From Roseivirga sp. UBA6061 (lineage in GTDB: Bacteria; Bacteroidota; Bacteroidia; Cytophagales; Cyclobacteriaceae), in assembly GCA_002427745.1 (NCBI GenBank), contig DIYF01000018.1, positions 1 through 38,160 on the forward strand: DNA of 38,160 bases, read 5' to 3'. Position 1 is the stretch's first letter. The number at the start of each line of letters is the position of its first letter. The position numbers and the translations under genes were made by a program. Under the pieces are notes generated by a model that made no database searches, was not told where the DNA came from, and worked only from the letters and a program-made list of their open reading frames with translations. Shown in pieces: positions 9,329 through 19,692 of this stretch.

Positions 9329-12300
9329 ATGGAGAACACGATAAAACCCCGTCTAACTCATTATTCCTGGGTACCTGAATTTTTTCAAGGATTTATTAAG
9401 ATAGCTCAAAAGTCGATTGAAAAAGTAATATGGTATTTTTTGCCGTTCAGTCTTGTGTTCTTATCTACCTGGAATGCTCAAGCACAAAACCTGGATTTTC
9501 AGTTTGGAGAGCAAGGTTTTGACCCCGGGCAATTTCGTAATCCGATTGGAATTGAAATTGACGCCAATGACGATATTTATGTGGTGGATCAGGGGCGTAA
9601 TGCCTTGCTTAAGTTCGATGCTGCAGGGAATTTGCTTTTTGATATAGTGTTGTTTCATCCTGTCAATGGTTTGCAGATTACCGCTATCGCAGACATGGCC
9701 ATGGATTCTTCGGGGAATCTTTACATCACTCATCACAGGTTCCATAAAGTCTATAAATATGCACCTGACGGGAGCCTGATTATGGAGTTTGGAAGTGAGG
9801 GTACGGGGAATGGTGAGTTTGATACACCCAGAGGGATTACGATTGATCAAAACGATAATGTCTATGTAGTAGATCATAATAACCATCGTGTCCAGGTCTT
9901 TGATGTCGATGGTAATTACTTAAGTCAGTTTGGTAGTGAGGGTACAGAACCTGATCAGTTTCAGCGACCTTTTTCTATTGCTGTTGATCCTTCCGGGGAC
10001 ATTTATGTATTGGATAGCTTCATAGATGTCGTAGTAAAAAAGTTTAACAACGATGGAGAGTTTCTCTTCCAGTTCGGTTCAAAAGGCACGGATAATGGTC
10101 AGTTTTCGGGTCCCGGAAAAATTATTCCGGATAATGACGGTAACATCTATGTAACCAATGGCAGTACCCGGGATGCCATTCAAAAACTGGATGCGTCCGG
10201 AAGATACCTTTCAAGAATCCACCGGTCAGATGAGTTCACTGCAACCTTTGGGATAACCACTGACCTGGCTTTTGATAGCAAAGGAGATATTTACATAAGT
10301 TCTAAAGTTCCGAATATTGAAAAATACACATTTGACCTGGTTCCCGAGTTTGCCAGGGTACGAGGTAACAACCAGGTAATACTGACTTTCAGCGAGCCGG
10401 TTGAAACGAATAATAGTAACCCTGGCGATTTTATGATCACTGATGGCCGGGGCATGAATTTCCCGGTTACTGCCCAGAATCAGGGTGTCCTTGGCGATGC
10501 GCATATTACCCTCATTGTACCCAATATCGACACAGCAGCCGGTGACCTGACCATCAGCTATACCAACAACAATAATGAGGTCATTGCTTTTCAAGGCACC
10601 ATAGCGGCCAGGAGCAGAACTTTCCAGACTAATCTGGACGACACTGCACCAAAGGCACTATATGGCGTCATTAAGTCCGGAAATGAGATTAGCCTGGTAT
10701 TCGATGAGCCCGTGGCTTTAGTGACCGACCAGGTTTCCGTATCGCAGTTAAGAGATCTTAAAAGCTTTTTGATTGATGTAACCGCAGTGGAAGATGGTAC
10801 GGCCGGAGATAACGAGCTCACGGTGCGTACAGAAGATCTTTCGGGTTTCGACTTCCCTCTTTTTGTATCCCTTTCTAATGCGGGAGTCGTGGACTTTGGT
10901 GGAAATACATTGGACCGCGATCATGTATTTCCTACAGTGGATTTTAGCCCACTTATCCGTGATGCCACCAAGGCAAGTAATACAGAAATCACGTTATCAT
11001 TTAATGGTGCGGTGCAATTAAATGGGCTGATGGCCACAGACTTTTCATTAACAGATGATAATGCCATCAACTATGCTGTATCGGCCGTCAATGACGGAAC
11101 CGCTAATGATGAAGCCATTACTTTAACGGTGGCCGACTTCTCAGCTGCAGTAGGCAAGTTGGTGCTAACCTACCAAAACAATAATGATGGCATTCGTGAT
11201 GCTGAAACCGGAAACCTGATTGTACCTACAGAGACAACGGGTATCGAAATAGACCTGGGTGCACCTCAGATGCTCAGTGCCAAAAAAGATAACGATACTC
11301 AAATTACCCTTACTTTCAGTGAACCGGTACAAACCAGCGGTGCTGATCCTCAAAGTTTTACCGTGGCCGATGGTGCCGGAACCAACTTTGCAGTAACAGC
11401 CGTAACTGATGGCACTGCCGGAGATAATCAACTTGTGCTCACCACCGCAAATACGGCTGCTGTGGCATCTCAACTTAGAATCACCTATCAGGCATTAAGC
11501 AATACAGTCAGCGATCTTGAAGGACATTCCATGGGTACGGATGTCATAGGAGTCAATACACTGCCTTCAGGTGCCTTTGTTTTTACCTGGCAGACGAGTG
11601 AAGCCAATCAACAGGTTTTTATCCCAATTCCTAGTCGAAATGCTCCCAGTTATAATTACACTGTAGACTGGGGAGATGGTACTAAGGATCGAAATCAGAC
11701 TGGTCGGGCCTCGCATAGTTACACTACACCAGGGGTGTATACCGTGGCCATTACAGGTACCTTTCCACATATCGATTTTGGTAAAGGATTTGGATCGAGT
11801 GATCAGCTGAGAGATGCGCTGTTGTCCATTGATCAATGGGGTAGTATTGCCTGGCGCTCAATGAACTCTGCCTTTGCCAAATGTGGTAATCTGGTGATCA
11901 AAGCAACCGATGCTCCGAACCTTTCACGAGTAACTGACATCAGCGGAATGTTTGGTGGATCAGGCATAGACAGTGACCTGAACCACTGGGACGTAAGTAA
12001 TATCACTAACATGGCTGTTGTTTTTAGCAGTGCCAGAAACTTTACCGGAGGAGTTGAAAGCTGGGATGTGAGCAATGTAGAGCAAATGGGCGGTATGTTC
12101 AGCAGGACTAAGATTGATGACGATTTGAGCGGCTGGGATGTGAGTAAGGTTACTAATATGGTCAGTATGTTTTTGGGAACTACGGAGTTCAATGGCGATA
12201 TCACAGGATGGGATGTGTCTAATGTGACGGACATGAGGAATATGTTTAGAGATGCCCAAGTGTTCAATCAGGACATTAGCGTTTGGAACGTGTCTAAAGT

Positions 12301-15300
12301 CACCGATATGAGTTACATGTTTAAGGGCACTCAGGCCTTTAACCAGGCAATTGGGGTATGGGATATATCTCAAGTTCAGGACATGAATTCAATGTTTGAG
12401 GGAGCTCTGGCCTTCAACCAGCCCATAGGTAGCTGGGATACCCAAAATGTAACCAGTATGGCGAGCACATTCAAAAACACCAGCGCTTTCAACCAGGACA
12501 TCAGTAGATGGAATACTTCTAAAGTCCATACCATGGTCAGGATGTTTGCTGGTAGTAAGTCCTTTAATCAACCCATTGGTAACTGGAATACCGGGGCTCT
12601 ACTCATTTCATATCAGATGTTCGATGGGGCCGAGGCTTTTAACCAGGATATCAACAATTGGAATATGAGCAATGTGATCAGTACATACTACATGTTCCGA
12701 AATACCCAGGTATTTAATCAAGACATCTCAGGCTGGAACATAGGCAAGGTTAAAGATTTGCGCGGTATGTTTGAGGGTAGCCAGGCCTTTAACCAGGACA
12801 TCAGCAGCTGGACCTTCGGTAATCACGATATCGACATGGCTCGCATGTTTAAAAATGCCGCATTCCATCAAGATCTGAATGCCTGGGATGTAAGTGATGT
12901 CACCAATATGGAGGGCATGTTTGAAGGCAATAGCTCTTTTAATCAAAGCCTGGCCGATTGGGACATCAGTAGTGTAAGAAAGCTGGATCATATGTTGGAT
13001 AACAGTGGTATGAGCCAGGAAAACTATGACGCAACTCTTTTTGCCTGGTCACAACTGGACAATCTTCAGCGTGCAGTAGACATTACCCTGGGGGCAGAAG
13101 GCTTAGGTTATTGTGAAAGTGTCAATGCCAGACAATCGCTGATTGAAAACAGTGGCTGGATCATCTTAGATGCCGGCCAGTCATGTGGCTTTATCATGAC
13201 CGATGCCCGTGTCAATAGCAATACTCAAATAGCCGCCATATTTAGCGAGCCTGTTCAGTCCAATGGAGGTAACCCTACTGACTTTACCGTAGTAGATGGA
13301 CGGGGCCGCTCGTATGCAGTAAGTGCCCAGGTGACAGGGACCGTGGGAGATAACGAGATAGACCTTACTGTGGCCGACCTGAGTGGTGCCGTGGGCGACC
13401 TTTTGGTGAACTACACGAATAATAACGGTGAAATTCTGGATTTCAACAACCTGGCCAGTACGGCTAACTCTAATTCAGTGCCCATTCTGATCGATTTTGA
13501 TAATACCGCCCCTAAGTTGGAGCGAGCCTTTAAAGAAAGTAATACGGAAATTGTACTGGTCTTTAGCGAACGCATTCAGGCACTACTGGAAAACAGGAAT
13601 GACTTTATAGTGCGTGATGAAGCCAACACCACATTTCCTGTATCCAGAATCATAGATGATGTAGAAGGAGATAATCGCATCACCTTGTCAGTAGGCCTTT
13701 TCAATGCAGATGGTGCCGTCACCATTTCCTACGTAAATAATAATCAGGAAATAGCCGACTTTGGGCAGAATGTGCTGGCCTCAGATCCGGTAGGGGTAAC
13801 GTTAGAGCCAGAGCTGAAAATAGAATCCGCCAGTCTGAATAATAGTACCCAAATTACCCTGAGCTTTAATGTTACGGTACTCACTACAGGGGCCAACCCG
13901 GAAGACTTTACAGTTATGGATGGAGCAGGTACCACATTTGCCGTAAGTGCGCAGAGCGATGGCACTGCCGGAGATAGAGAACTGATATTAACTATTGCCG
14001 ATGCCAGCGCAGCCGTAGAGTTTTTGCAGGTAACCTATACCGACAACAATCAGGCCGTGACCAATGCTGCAGGTGCTTCACTCGCCACCAATCTGACAGG
14101 CGTATTCATTGATGTGCAACCACCCACCATGGTGGGGGTAGAAAAGTGGACCTCTACCACCATTTATACCTACTACGATGAAAAGGTCAAAACCAACGGA
14201 GGCAATCCCACTGACTTTAAAGTGACGGATGCCAATGGAACGGACTTTCCGGTAACCGCTCAAAGCGACCTGTTTGCTGAGGACTCCATCATAGTGCTCA
14301 AGGTACCTGACCTGACCATGGCACAGGGAGATGTAACGGTGACCTATCAAAACAACAATGATGAGGTGACCGACATTTTCGGGCAGCCACTGGCTACCGT
14401 GAATCCAGGATTTACCGTGATTGCTTCAGCGCCAAAATTCACTACAGATCCGGTGACCTCGGTAAAAGATGGTGACGATTATCGCTATGAAATAGAGCTT
14501 TTTGATAGCAACGGAGATAATCTTAACCTCATCACCTCCACTTTGCCTTCCTGGCTTACACTCAATACTGAGATGGTAGTTACCACCTTTGTGGGGTCGG
14601 GTGAACGGGGTCTCAAAGATGGTACAGGTACTGAGGCCCAGATATTTAACCCAAGTTCTATTGCGATCGATGACTGTGGAAATATGTACCTGGCCGAAAG
14701 TAATCACCGTATCAGAAGAATTTCTCCGGAAGGCGTAACCTCTTTTCTGGCCGGTAGTGTGTCTGGAAATAGCTCAGGTAGTACAACAAGTAGTCATGGT
14801 ACAGACCGTAGAGCAACTACATTTGCTTCTCCAAGAAACATGCAATTGGGTAGTGACGGAACGATTTACCTGATAACCAATGGCCGTTATATAAAGAAAC
14901 TGACACCCGATGGAATTATGACGCATGTGGCCGGTACATTCTCAGGAGGTGGTGATATCGATGGTACAGGTACAGAAGCGAGTTTTGGTCCGATGGGGGG
15001 TATGGCGATCGACAAAGATGATAACCTCTATACCAATTCAGGAGCCAATGGATTAGCTACGTTAATCAGAAAGATCACACCAGCAGGAGTGGTGACTACC
15101 ATTGCCGGTAGTATACGTGGCTACCAGGATGGTCCTGCCTTTAGTGCCCAGTTCGAAAGTATGGGCGGTATGGCAGTTGATAGCCAGGGGAACATCTACA
15201 TTGTGGATACGGGAAATCAGCGGATCAGGAAGTTATCTCCCGCAGGTATGGTGTCCACCTTTGCCGGCTCAGGGGTCAGAGGCACCAGTGATGGTGTTGG

Positions 15301-18300
15301 GACCAATGCCGAATTTTCGTCACCCTTCGGAATGACCATTGATGATATGGACAATCTCTATGTGTCTGATATCGGGAGTCACCTGATTCGGAAAATTACT
15401 CCTACTGGTGTAGTCACCACCATCGCTGGTACAGGTGAAAGAGGGAATGACAATGGGCCGGCCGATGAAGCTACTTTCGTAAGAATTAACGACATGGCTA
15501 TTGATAAGCACGGCAACCTGTTCATTGCTCATTGGGATTTTAATAACAACCACCATTCGATAAGAAAACTCGGAAATGTATATGTGCTGGAAGGCAATTC
15601 AACTGGTCAGGTAGGCATGCACAATGTGACCCTTGATCTGGACGATGGTAATGGTGGTACTGCCAGCCAGAGCTTTGTCATAGAAGTTACCGATGCCATA
15701 CCTCCGGTATTTACTTCAGCCACTACAGCTTCTGTAGGAGAAAATACGACAGGTACGGTATATACGGCCACGGCCACCGACCTCACGGCCATTACCTACA
15801 GCCTGGCTACCGGTAATGACAACAGCCGATTCAACATCGATAGCAGCACCGGGGAAGTAGGCTTCAATACCCCTCCAGATTTTGAAAATCCTTCAGATGG
15901 TAATTCAGACAATGCTTATGTCATCGAAATCATTGCCAGTGACGGCACCAATCAAAGTACTTTGATGGTAACCATTATTGTGACCGACAAGGTAGATGAA
16001 ACACCGCCTGCCGTTACACTAACCGCTGCGGGCGCTAACCCGGTAGGCGGGGTGCATGCCGTTACGGCTCAATTTAGCGAGGATGTTACCGGTTTTGTTG
16101 TGACTGACATTACGATTACAGGTGGTACGGCCAGCAATTTTGTCATGGTAAATGCGAACACCTATACTTTTGATGTAACCTCAACTGTTGGTGCAGCAGA
16201 TGTAGATATAGCTGCCGGTGTAGCCAAAGATGCCGCTGATAATGATAACCTGGCAGCCACTCAGTTGAATTTAATATTTGACACGACATCACCTGATGTC
16301 ACATTGAGTACCGCTGCGAGTGACCCCAACAGCGGAGCCTTTGATATCACCGCTACTTTCACCGAAGATGTGATGAATGTGGCAACCACTGATTTCAATG
16401 TCACCAATGGTACTGCCACAGCGATTTCAGGAAGTGGAACCGTTTATACGGTGACAATTACCCCTGCAGCCGATGGTACAGTAACAGTCAATCTGCCTGC
16501 GAACACCGTGCAGGACCTGGCCAATAATGACAACACGGCTTCCAATACCATCAGCCTGGAAAACGATGAGACGGCTCCCACAGTCACCATTGCCAGTGCT
16601 GCCAGTGATCCCACAGTCGGAGCTTTTGACATTACCATCACCTTTTCAGAAGCCGTCACTGGTTTTGACATTACCGACCTTACTGTAGGGAATGGAGTAG
16701 CCGGTAATTTTGCCGGCTCGGGAGATACGTACACGGCTACCATCACACCTGTCGCAGACGGTACTGTTACGGTGGATATCGCCACTGGTGCAGGTCAGGA
16801 TGATGCCACAAACGGTAACGTGGCTGCTGCTCAGTTCAGTATTGAAAATGATGAAACATCTCCGAGCCTGATCATCAGCACTTCAGCCGGTGATCCCGTG
16901 AGTGGGGCCTTTACTGCCACCTTTACCTTTGATGAAGACGTAACCGGTTTCGGCATTGGAGATATTTCTATAGGCAATGGGAGTGTCAGTGGATTGTCAG
17001 GGTCAGGAGGGCTTTATACGGCAACTATTACTCCGGCATCGGACGGTACGGTTACCATTGATGTGCCTGGAGCAGTAGCACAGGACGCTGCCGGTAATGA
17101 CAATACAGCAGCCACACAGTTTACCATTGAAAATGATGAAACTCCTCCTGCAGTGACCATTACCAGCACAGCCAGTGATCCTATTAATGAAGCTTTCGAT
17201 ATTACCCTTACTTTCAGTGAAGATGTAACTGGTCTTGCCCTGACAGACCTTACCATCGCGAATGGTACCGCTTCAAACCTGTCTGGTGCAGGGGCATCGT
17301 ATACTGCCACCATTACACCGACATCGGATGGAGCATTGAGTGTAGATATTGCGGCCGGTATGGTACAGGATGCTGCCGGTAATGATAATACAGCGGCCAC
17401 ACAGTTTGCCATTCAGGTTGATCTTACTGCACCTTCCGCGCCTGTTGTTTCAGGTATTTCGGATGATACCGGTGCAGATGTAACTGATCGGGTAACTAAC
17501 GACAATACGCTGACTTTCTCAGGGACCGCTGAGGCCAATAGCACAGTAGAAGTATTTATCGATGGTACTAGCATTGGTACCACTACAGCTGATGGTTCTG
17601 GTAACTGGACTTTTGACCACAGTGCTACCACTTTGGCCGATGCGGATTATGATGTTACCGCTACCGCCACGGATGCAGCAACCAATACCAGTGCTCCAAG
17701 TGCAGCACTGACGGTGACGATTGATACTGTGACTCCGGCTAATCCGGTACTGAGCGCTATTTCAGATGATACCGGTATCAGCAATACTGATATTATTACG
17801 AATGATCCGACACTGATTTATTCCGGTACGGCAGAACCCTTTGCTACGATTACCGTGGGAGCAGGACCTTTTACTCTGCAGACTACTACGGCCGATGCCA
17901 ATGGCGACTGGATAGCAGATGTAACATTCAGACCTTTTACCAGCTCCATTACCGTATTTATAACCGCTACGGACGCAGCCGGGAATGCCAGTCCGGATAC
18001 CAATACCTTTCTGATCACCATTGATACCATCCTGCCGACAGTACAAAGCATTGTAAGAGCAGACCCTAACCCGACAGCAGCCAGTACAGTAGACTATACC
18101 GTTACTTTCAGCGAAGAGGTACATGGTTTAAGCACCGGCAATTTCTCTCTGGCACTCACAGGTACTCAAAACGCTGACATTGCGAGTGTTTCGACTACTT
18201 CAGGAACCAGTGTAACGGTCACGGTCGACAATATCACCGGAGAAGGCAGTTTTGGTCTTAACCTGAGCGACCTCACCGGCATTACAGATATTGCAGGTAA

Positions 18301-19213
18301 TGGCCTGGACGCCACTTTTACAGGAGAGGTATACAATACCAATTTCTTCCCGACAGATATTACGCTGTCAGCCAGTAGTATACTGGAGAATAATGCCATA
18401 GGTGATTTAGTAGCGGTTTTAAGCACTACTGACGCTGATGTGACCGACACACACAGCTACAGCTTTGTGGCTGGAGCCGGAGGGATAGACAATGCTTCTT
18501 TTACCATTGTAGGGAACGAACTGAGAGCCGCTGAAAGCTTTGACCTGGAAACCAAGGCGAGCTATGATATCCGCATTCAAACAGATGATGGGAGAGGAGG
18601 GGTTTATGAGGAAGCCTTTACCATTGCAATTGACAATGTACCAGAGGCTGACCTGCGTATTACCGGAGACGGAAACATTCCTGCCACACCATTGGGAATT
18701 ACTACCACTTTTGATGTAACCATCCACAATGATGGTGATGCTGCCCTGAATGTGACCAGCATACTCTATCCGACAGCCTTTGGTGGTCCGGTTGCTGGTA
18801 TTACGGTAGCTCCTGCGTCAAGCCAGGTAGTAACCATGACTTTTACCCCCACGGTAGCGCAGTTGTATACGGGAGATATTACTATCAATTCAAATGGTGG
18901 CACAGGTATCCTCTCAGTAAGTGCTGACGGAGCAATTATCACGGCTATCGATGATGGACTGCTCAAGGCTGAGTCGATCAATGTCTATCCAAACCCTGCT
19001 ACTGATATCGTCACCTTAGACCTGTCGAAGTATAATGGCAGAGCTCTGGATATACAACTCTATGATATGTCAGGTATCAAAACCTTTGGCATCAGCGATT
19101 ACAAAGAGACCAGCCTGAAGCTGGATGTATCCGGTTACCACAATGGCCTATACCTGGTACAGTTCATGGATGGGAAGAGCACGGTTCAAAAGAAAATCAT
19201 GATCAAAAAATAA
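9329..19213 (+). CDS. Giant T9SS-secreted multidomain protein with two NHL propellers, Ig-like repeats, BspA-type repeats and a type A sorting tail
   Basis: 3294 residues. The signal peptide is unusual: about 33 n-region residues precede the hydrophobic core (IWYFLPFSLVFLSTW), with cleavage near AQA52. No later start codon would shorten it. Domains: NHL propeller about 55-335 (GNIYV/NDDIYVVD and QFGSEGTGNG motifs); SwmB-like repeats 338-748; PKD-like lead-in and BspA-type 25-residue repeats about 748-1290; four more SwmB-like repeats 1290-1700; a cadherin/He_PIG-like domain split by a second NHL propeller (1701-2122, propeller 1748-2081); cadherin-like 2124-2225; five Ig repeats (SDPxxGAF) 2226-2700; three Ig domains to 3008; cadherin-like 3008-3108; Hydin-like 3108-3208; type A T9SS tail 3212-3294 (VYPNPATDIVTLDL, YHNGLYLVQF, QKKIMIKK). 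Inferred role: surface or matrix scaffold and adhesion. There is no catalytic motif. It is probably co-transcribed with the lipoprotein gene 7 bases downstream. Confidence 0.95.
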   Translation: MENTIKPRLTHYSWVPEFFQGFIKIAQKSIEKVIWYFLPFSLVFLSTWNAQAQNLDFQFGEQGFDPGQFRNPIGIEIDANDDIYVVDQGRNALLKFDAAGNLLFDIVLFHPVNGLQITAIADMAMDSSGNLYITHHRFHKVYKYAPDGSLIMEFGSEGTGNGEFDTPRGITIDQNDNVYVVDHNNHRVQVFDVDGNYLSQFGSEGTEPDQFQRPFSIAVDPSGDIYVLDSFIDVVVKKFNNDGEFLFQFGSKGTDNGQFSGPGKIIPDNDGNIYVTNGSTRDAIQKLDASGRYLSRIHRSDEFTATFGITTDLAFDSKGDIYISSKVPNIEKYTFDLVPEFARVRGNNQVILTFSEPVETNNSNPGDFMITDGRGMNFPVTAQNQGVLGDAHITLIVPNIDTAAGDLTISYTNNNNEVIAFQGTIAARSRTFQTNLDDTAPKALYGVIKSGNEISLVFDEPVALVTDQVSVSQLRDLKSFLIDVTAVEDGTAGDNELTVRTEDLSGFDFPLFVSLSNAGVVDFGGNTLDRDHVFPTVDFSPLIRDATKASNTEITLSFNGAVQLNGLMATDFSLTDDNAINYAVSAVNDGTANDEAITLTVADFSAAVGKLVLTYQNNNDGIRDAETGNLIVPTETTGIEIDLGAPQMLSAKKDNDTQITLTFSEPVQTSGADPQSFTVADGAGTNFAVTAVTDGTAGDNQLVLTTANTAAVASQLRITYQALSNTVSDLEGHSMGTDVIGVNTLPSGAFVFTWQTSEANQQVFIPIPSRNAPSYNYTVDWGDGTKDRNQTGRASHSYTTPGVYTVAITGTFPHIDFGKGFGSSDQLRDALLSIDQWGSIAWRSMNSAFAKCGNLVIKATDAPNLSRVTDISGMFGGSGIDSDLNHWDVSNITNMAVVFSSARNFTGGVESWDVSNVEQMGGMFSRTKIDDDLSGWDVSKVTNMVSMFLGTTEFNGDITGWDVSNVTDMRNMFRDAQVFNQDISVWNVSKVTDMSYMFKGTQAFNQAIGVWDISQVQDMNSMFEGALAFNQPIGSWDTQNVTSMASTFKNTSAFNQDISRWNTSKVHTMVRMFAGSKSFNQPIGNWNTGALLISYQMFDGAEAFNQDINNWNMSNVISTYYMFRNTQVFNQDISGWNIGKVKDLRGMFEGSQAFNQDISSWTFGNHDIDMARMFKNAAFHQDLNAWDVSDVTNMEGMFEGNSSFNQSLADWDISSVRKLDHMLDNSGMSQENYDATLFAWSQLDNLQRAVDITLGAEGLGYCESVNARQSLIENSGWIILDAGQSCGFIMTDARVNSNTQIAAIFSEPVQSNGGNPTDFTVVDGRGRSYAVSAQVTGTVGDNEIDLTVADLSGAVGDLLVNYTNNNGEILDFNNLASTANSNSVPILIDFDNTAPKLERAFKESNTEIVLVFSERIQALLENRNDFIVRDEANTTFPVSRIIDDVEGDNRITLSVGLFNADGAVTISYVNNNQEIADFGQNVLASDPVGVTLEPELKIESASLNNSTQITLSFNVTVLTTGANPEDFTVMDGAGTTFAVSAQSDGTAGDRELILTIADASAAVEFLQVTYTDNNQAVTNAAGASLATNLTGVFIDVQPPTMVGVEKWTSTTIYTYYDEKVKTNGGNPTDFKVTDANGTDFPVTAQSDLFAEDSIIVLKVPDLTMAQGDVTVTYQNNNDEVTDIFGQPLATVNPGFTVIASAPKFTTDPVTSVKDGDDYRYEIELFDSNGDNLNLITSTLPSWLTLNTEMVVTTFVGSGERGLKDGTGTEAQIFNPSSIAIDDCGNMYLAESNHRIRRISPEGVTSFLAGSVSGNSSGSTTSSHGTDRRATTFASPRNMQLGSDGTIYLITNGRYIKKLTPDGIMTHVAGTFSGGGDIDGTGTEASFGPMGGMAIDKDDNLYTNSGANGLATLIRKITPAGVVTTIAGSIRGYQDGPAFSAQFESMGGMAVDSQGNIYIVDTGNQRIRKLSPAGMVSTFAGSGVRGTSDGVGTNAEFSSPFGMTIDDMDNLYVSDIGSHLIRKITPTGVVTTIAGTGERGNDNGPADEATFVRINDMAIDKHGNLFIAHWDFNNNHHSIRKLGNVYVLEGNSTGQVGMHNVTLDLDDGNGGTASQSFVIEVTDAIPPVFTSATTASVGENTTGTVYTATATDLTAITYSLATGNDNSRFNIDSSTGEVGFNTPPDFENPSDGNSDNAYVIEIIASDGTNQSTLMVTIIVTDKVDETPPAVTLTAAGANPVGGVHAVTAQFSEDVTGFVVTDITITGGTASNFVMVNANTYTFDVTSTVGAADVDIAAGVAKDAADNDNLAATQLNLIFDTTSPDVTLSTAASDPNSGAFDITATFTEDVMNVATTDFNVTNGTATAISGSGTVYTVTITPAADGTVTVNLPANTVQDLANNDNTASNTISLENDETAPTVTIASAASDPTVGAFDITITFSEAVTGFDITDLTVGNGVAGNFAGSGDTYTATITPVADGTVTVDIATGAGQDDATNGNVAAAQFSIENDETSPSLIISTSAGDPVSGAFTATFTFDEDVTGFGIGDISIGNGSVSGLSGSGGLYTATITPASDGTVTIDVPGAVAQDAAGNDNTAATQFTIENDETPPAVTITSTASDPINEAFDITLTFSEDVTGLALTDLTIANGTASNLSGAGASYTATITPTSDGALSVDIAAGMVQDAAGNDNTAATQFAIQVDLTAPSAPVVSGISDDTGADVTDRVTNDNTLTFSGTAEANSTVEVFIDGTSIGTTTADGSGNWTFDHSATTLADADYDVTATATDAATNTSAPSAALTVTIDTVTPANPVLSAISDDTGISNTDIITNDPTLIYSGTAEPFATITVGAGPFTLQTTTADANGDWIADVTFRPFTSSITVFITATDAAGNASPDTNTFLITIDTILPTVQSIVRADPNPTAASTVDYTVTFSEEVHGLSTGNFSLALTGTQNADIASVSTTSGTSVTVTVDNITGEGSFGLNLSDLTGITDIAGNGLDATFTGEVYNTNFFPTDITLSASSILENNAIGDLVAVLSTTDADVTDTHSYSFVAGAGGIDNASFTIVGNELRAAESFDLETKASYDIRIQTDDGRGGVYEEAFTIAIDNVPEADLRITGDGNIPATPLGITTTFDVTIHNDGDAALNVTSILYPTAFGGPVAGITVAPASSQVVTMTFTPTVAQLYTGDITINSNGGTGILSVSADGAIITAIDDGLLKAESINVYPNPATDIVTLDLSKYNGRALDIQLYDMSGIKTFGISDYKETSLKLDVSGYHNGLYLVQFMDGKSTVQKKIMIKK
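11990..12961 (+). repeat. BspA-type (DUF285-like) 25-residue tandem repeats inside the 9329 gene
   Basis: Thirteen consecutive units of about 75 bases each encode the pattern DVSNVTDMxxMFxxxxxFNQDISxW. The array is preceded by a PKD-like segment (YTVDWGDGT, YTTPGVYTVAITG) and followed by the usual closing segment with Cys residues (GYCESVNARQSLIENSGW, QSCGF). This is the BspA-family surface repeat, also known from Listeria and Mycoplasma surface proteins and linked to adhesion. Units differ clearly at the DNA level, so the array is old rather than freshly expanded. Confidence 0.88.
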
Positions 19214-19220
19214 CACAAGC

Positions 19221-19667
19221 ATGAAAAAGCAACACAGATACACACATCTATACTTACTCTTAATGTCAATCCTGGTCATCGTCTTCGCCTCATGTGGTGG
19301 AGATGATGACCCTACGGCTCAGCAACTGGCCTTTGAAAAGCTGTCTGGTAGCTGGGACCTGAGCCAGGGAGGCAGCATCATCATCGATGGACAAAATGCC
19401 ACTGCCAACTTCACAGGTTTTACTTTTTCTTTTACCGATGGGGCTTATACGACCACCAATTCAGGAGATATGTTCAGAGCCTCCGGCACCTGGGAATGGA
19501 CCGATGAAGAGGCTCAGCAGCTCTCTATTGACGATGGTAAAACGATCACGATTGTCACCTTGACGGAGACCCTTTTTGTCTTCACCTTTACCTCTGATGG
19601 CAACGCGGGCACAGCCAACCATGGCGAAGGCATAGCGGGTAATTATACCATCACTGTGAATCAGTAG
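19221..19667 (+). CDS. Small surface lipoprotein with a lipocalin-like beta domain
   Basis: 148 residues, starting 7 bases after the giant protein's stop, so probably the last gene of that operon. The lipoprotein signal is clear: charged start (KKQHR), hydrophobic core (LYLLLMSILVIVF) and lipobox ASC with Cys25. Cys25 is followed by GGDDDP. An acidic stretch right after the Cys is the known signal in Bacteroidota for display on the outer face of the outer membrane. The mature part (KLSGSWDL, FSFTDGAYTT, GTWEWTDEEAQQLSID, LTETLFVFTF) has the GxW start and strand pattern of short lipocalin-like domains common in this phylum. The ligand is unknown. Inference: accessory or anchoring partner of the upstream protein. 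Confidence 0.85.
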   Translation: MKKQHRYTHLYLLLMSILVIVFASCGGDDDPTAQQLAFEKLSGSWDLSQGGSIIIDGQNATANFTGFTFSFTDGAYTTTNSGDMFRASGTWEWTDEEAQQLSIDDGKTITIVTLTETLFVFTFTSDGNAGTANHGEGIAGNYTITVNQ

Positions 19668-19692
19668 CTTTATCACCCAAAAAGCCCAAAAT

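Noticed and set aside
11990..12961. CRISPR-like regular spacing
   Set aside because: The period is fully coding, with no identical short repeats separated by unique spacers. It is a protein repeat array.
11833..12991. Several minus-strand ORFs with regular repeats across the BspA block
   Set aside because: They are antisense reflections of the 75-bp coding repeats on the plus strand. Their periodicity follows from those repeats.
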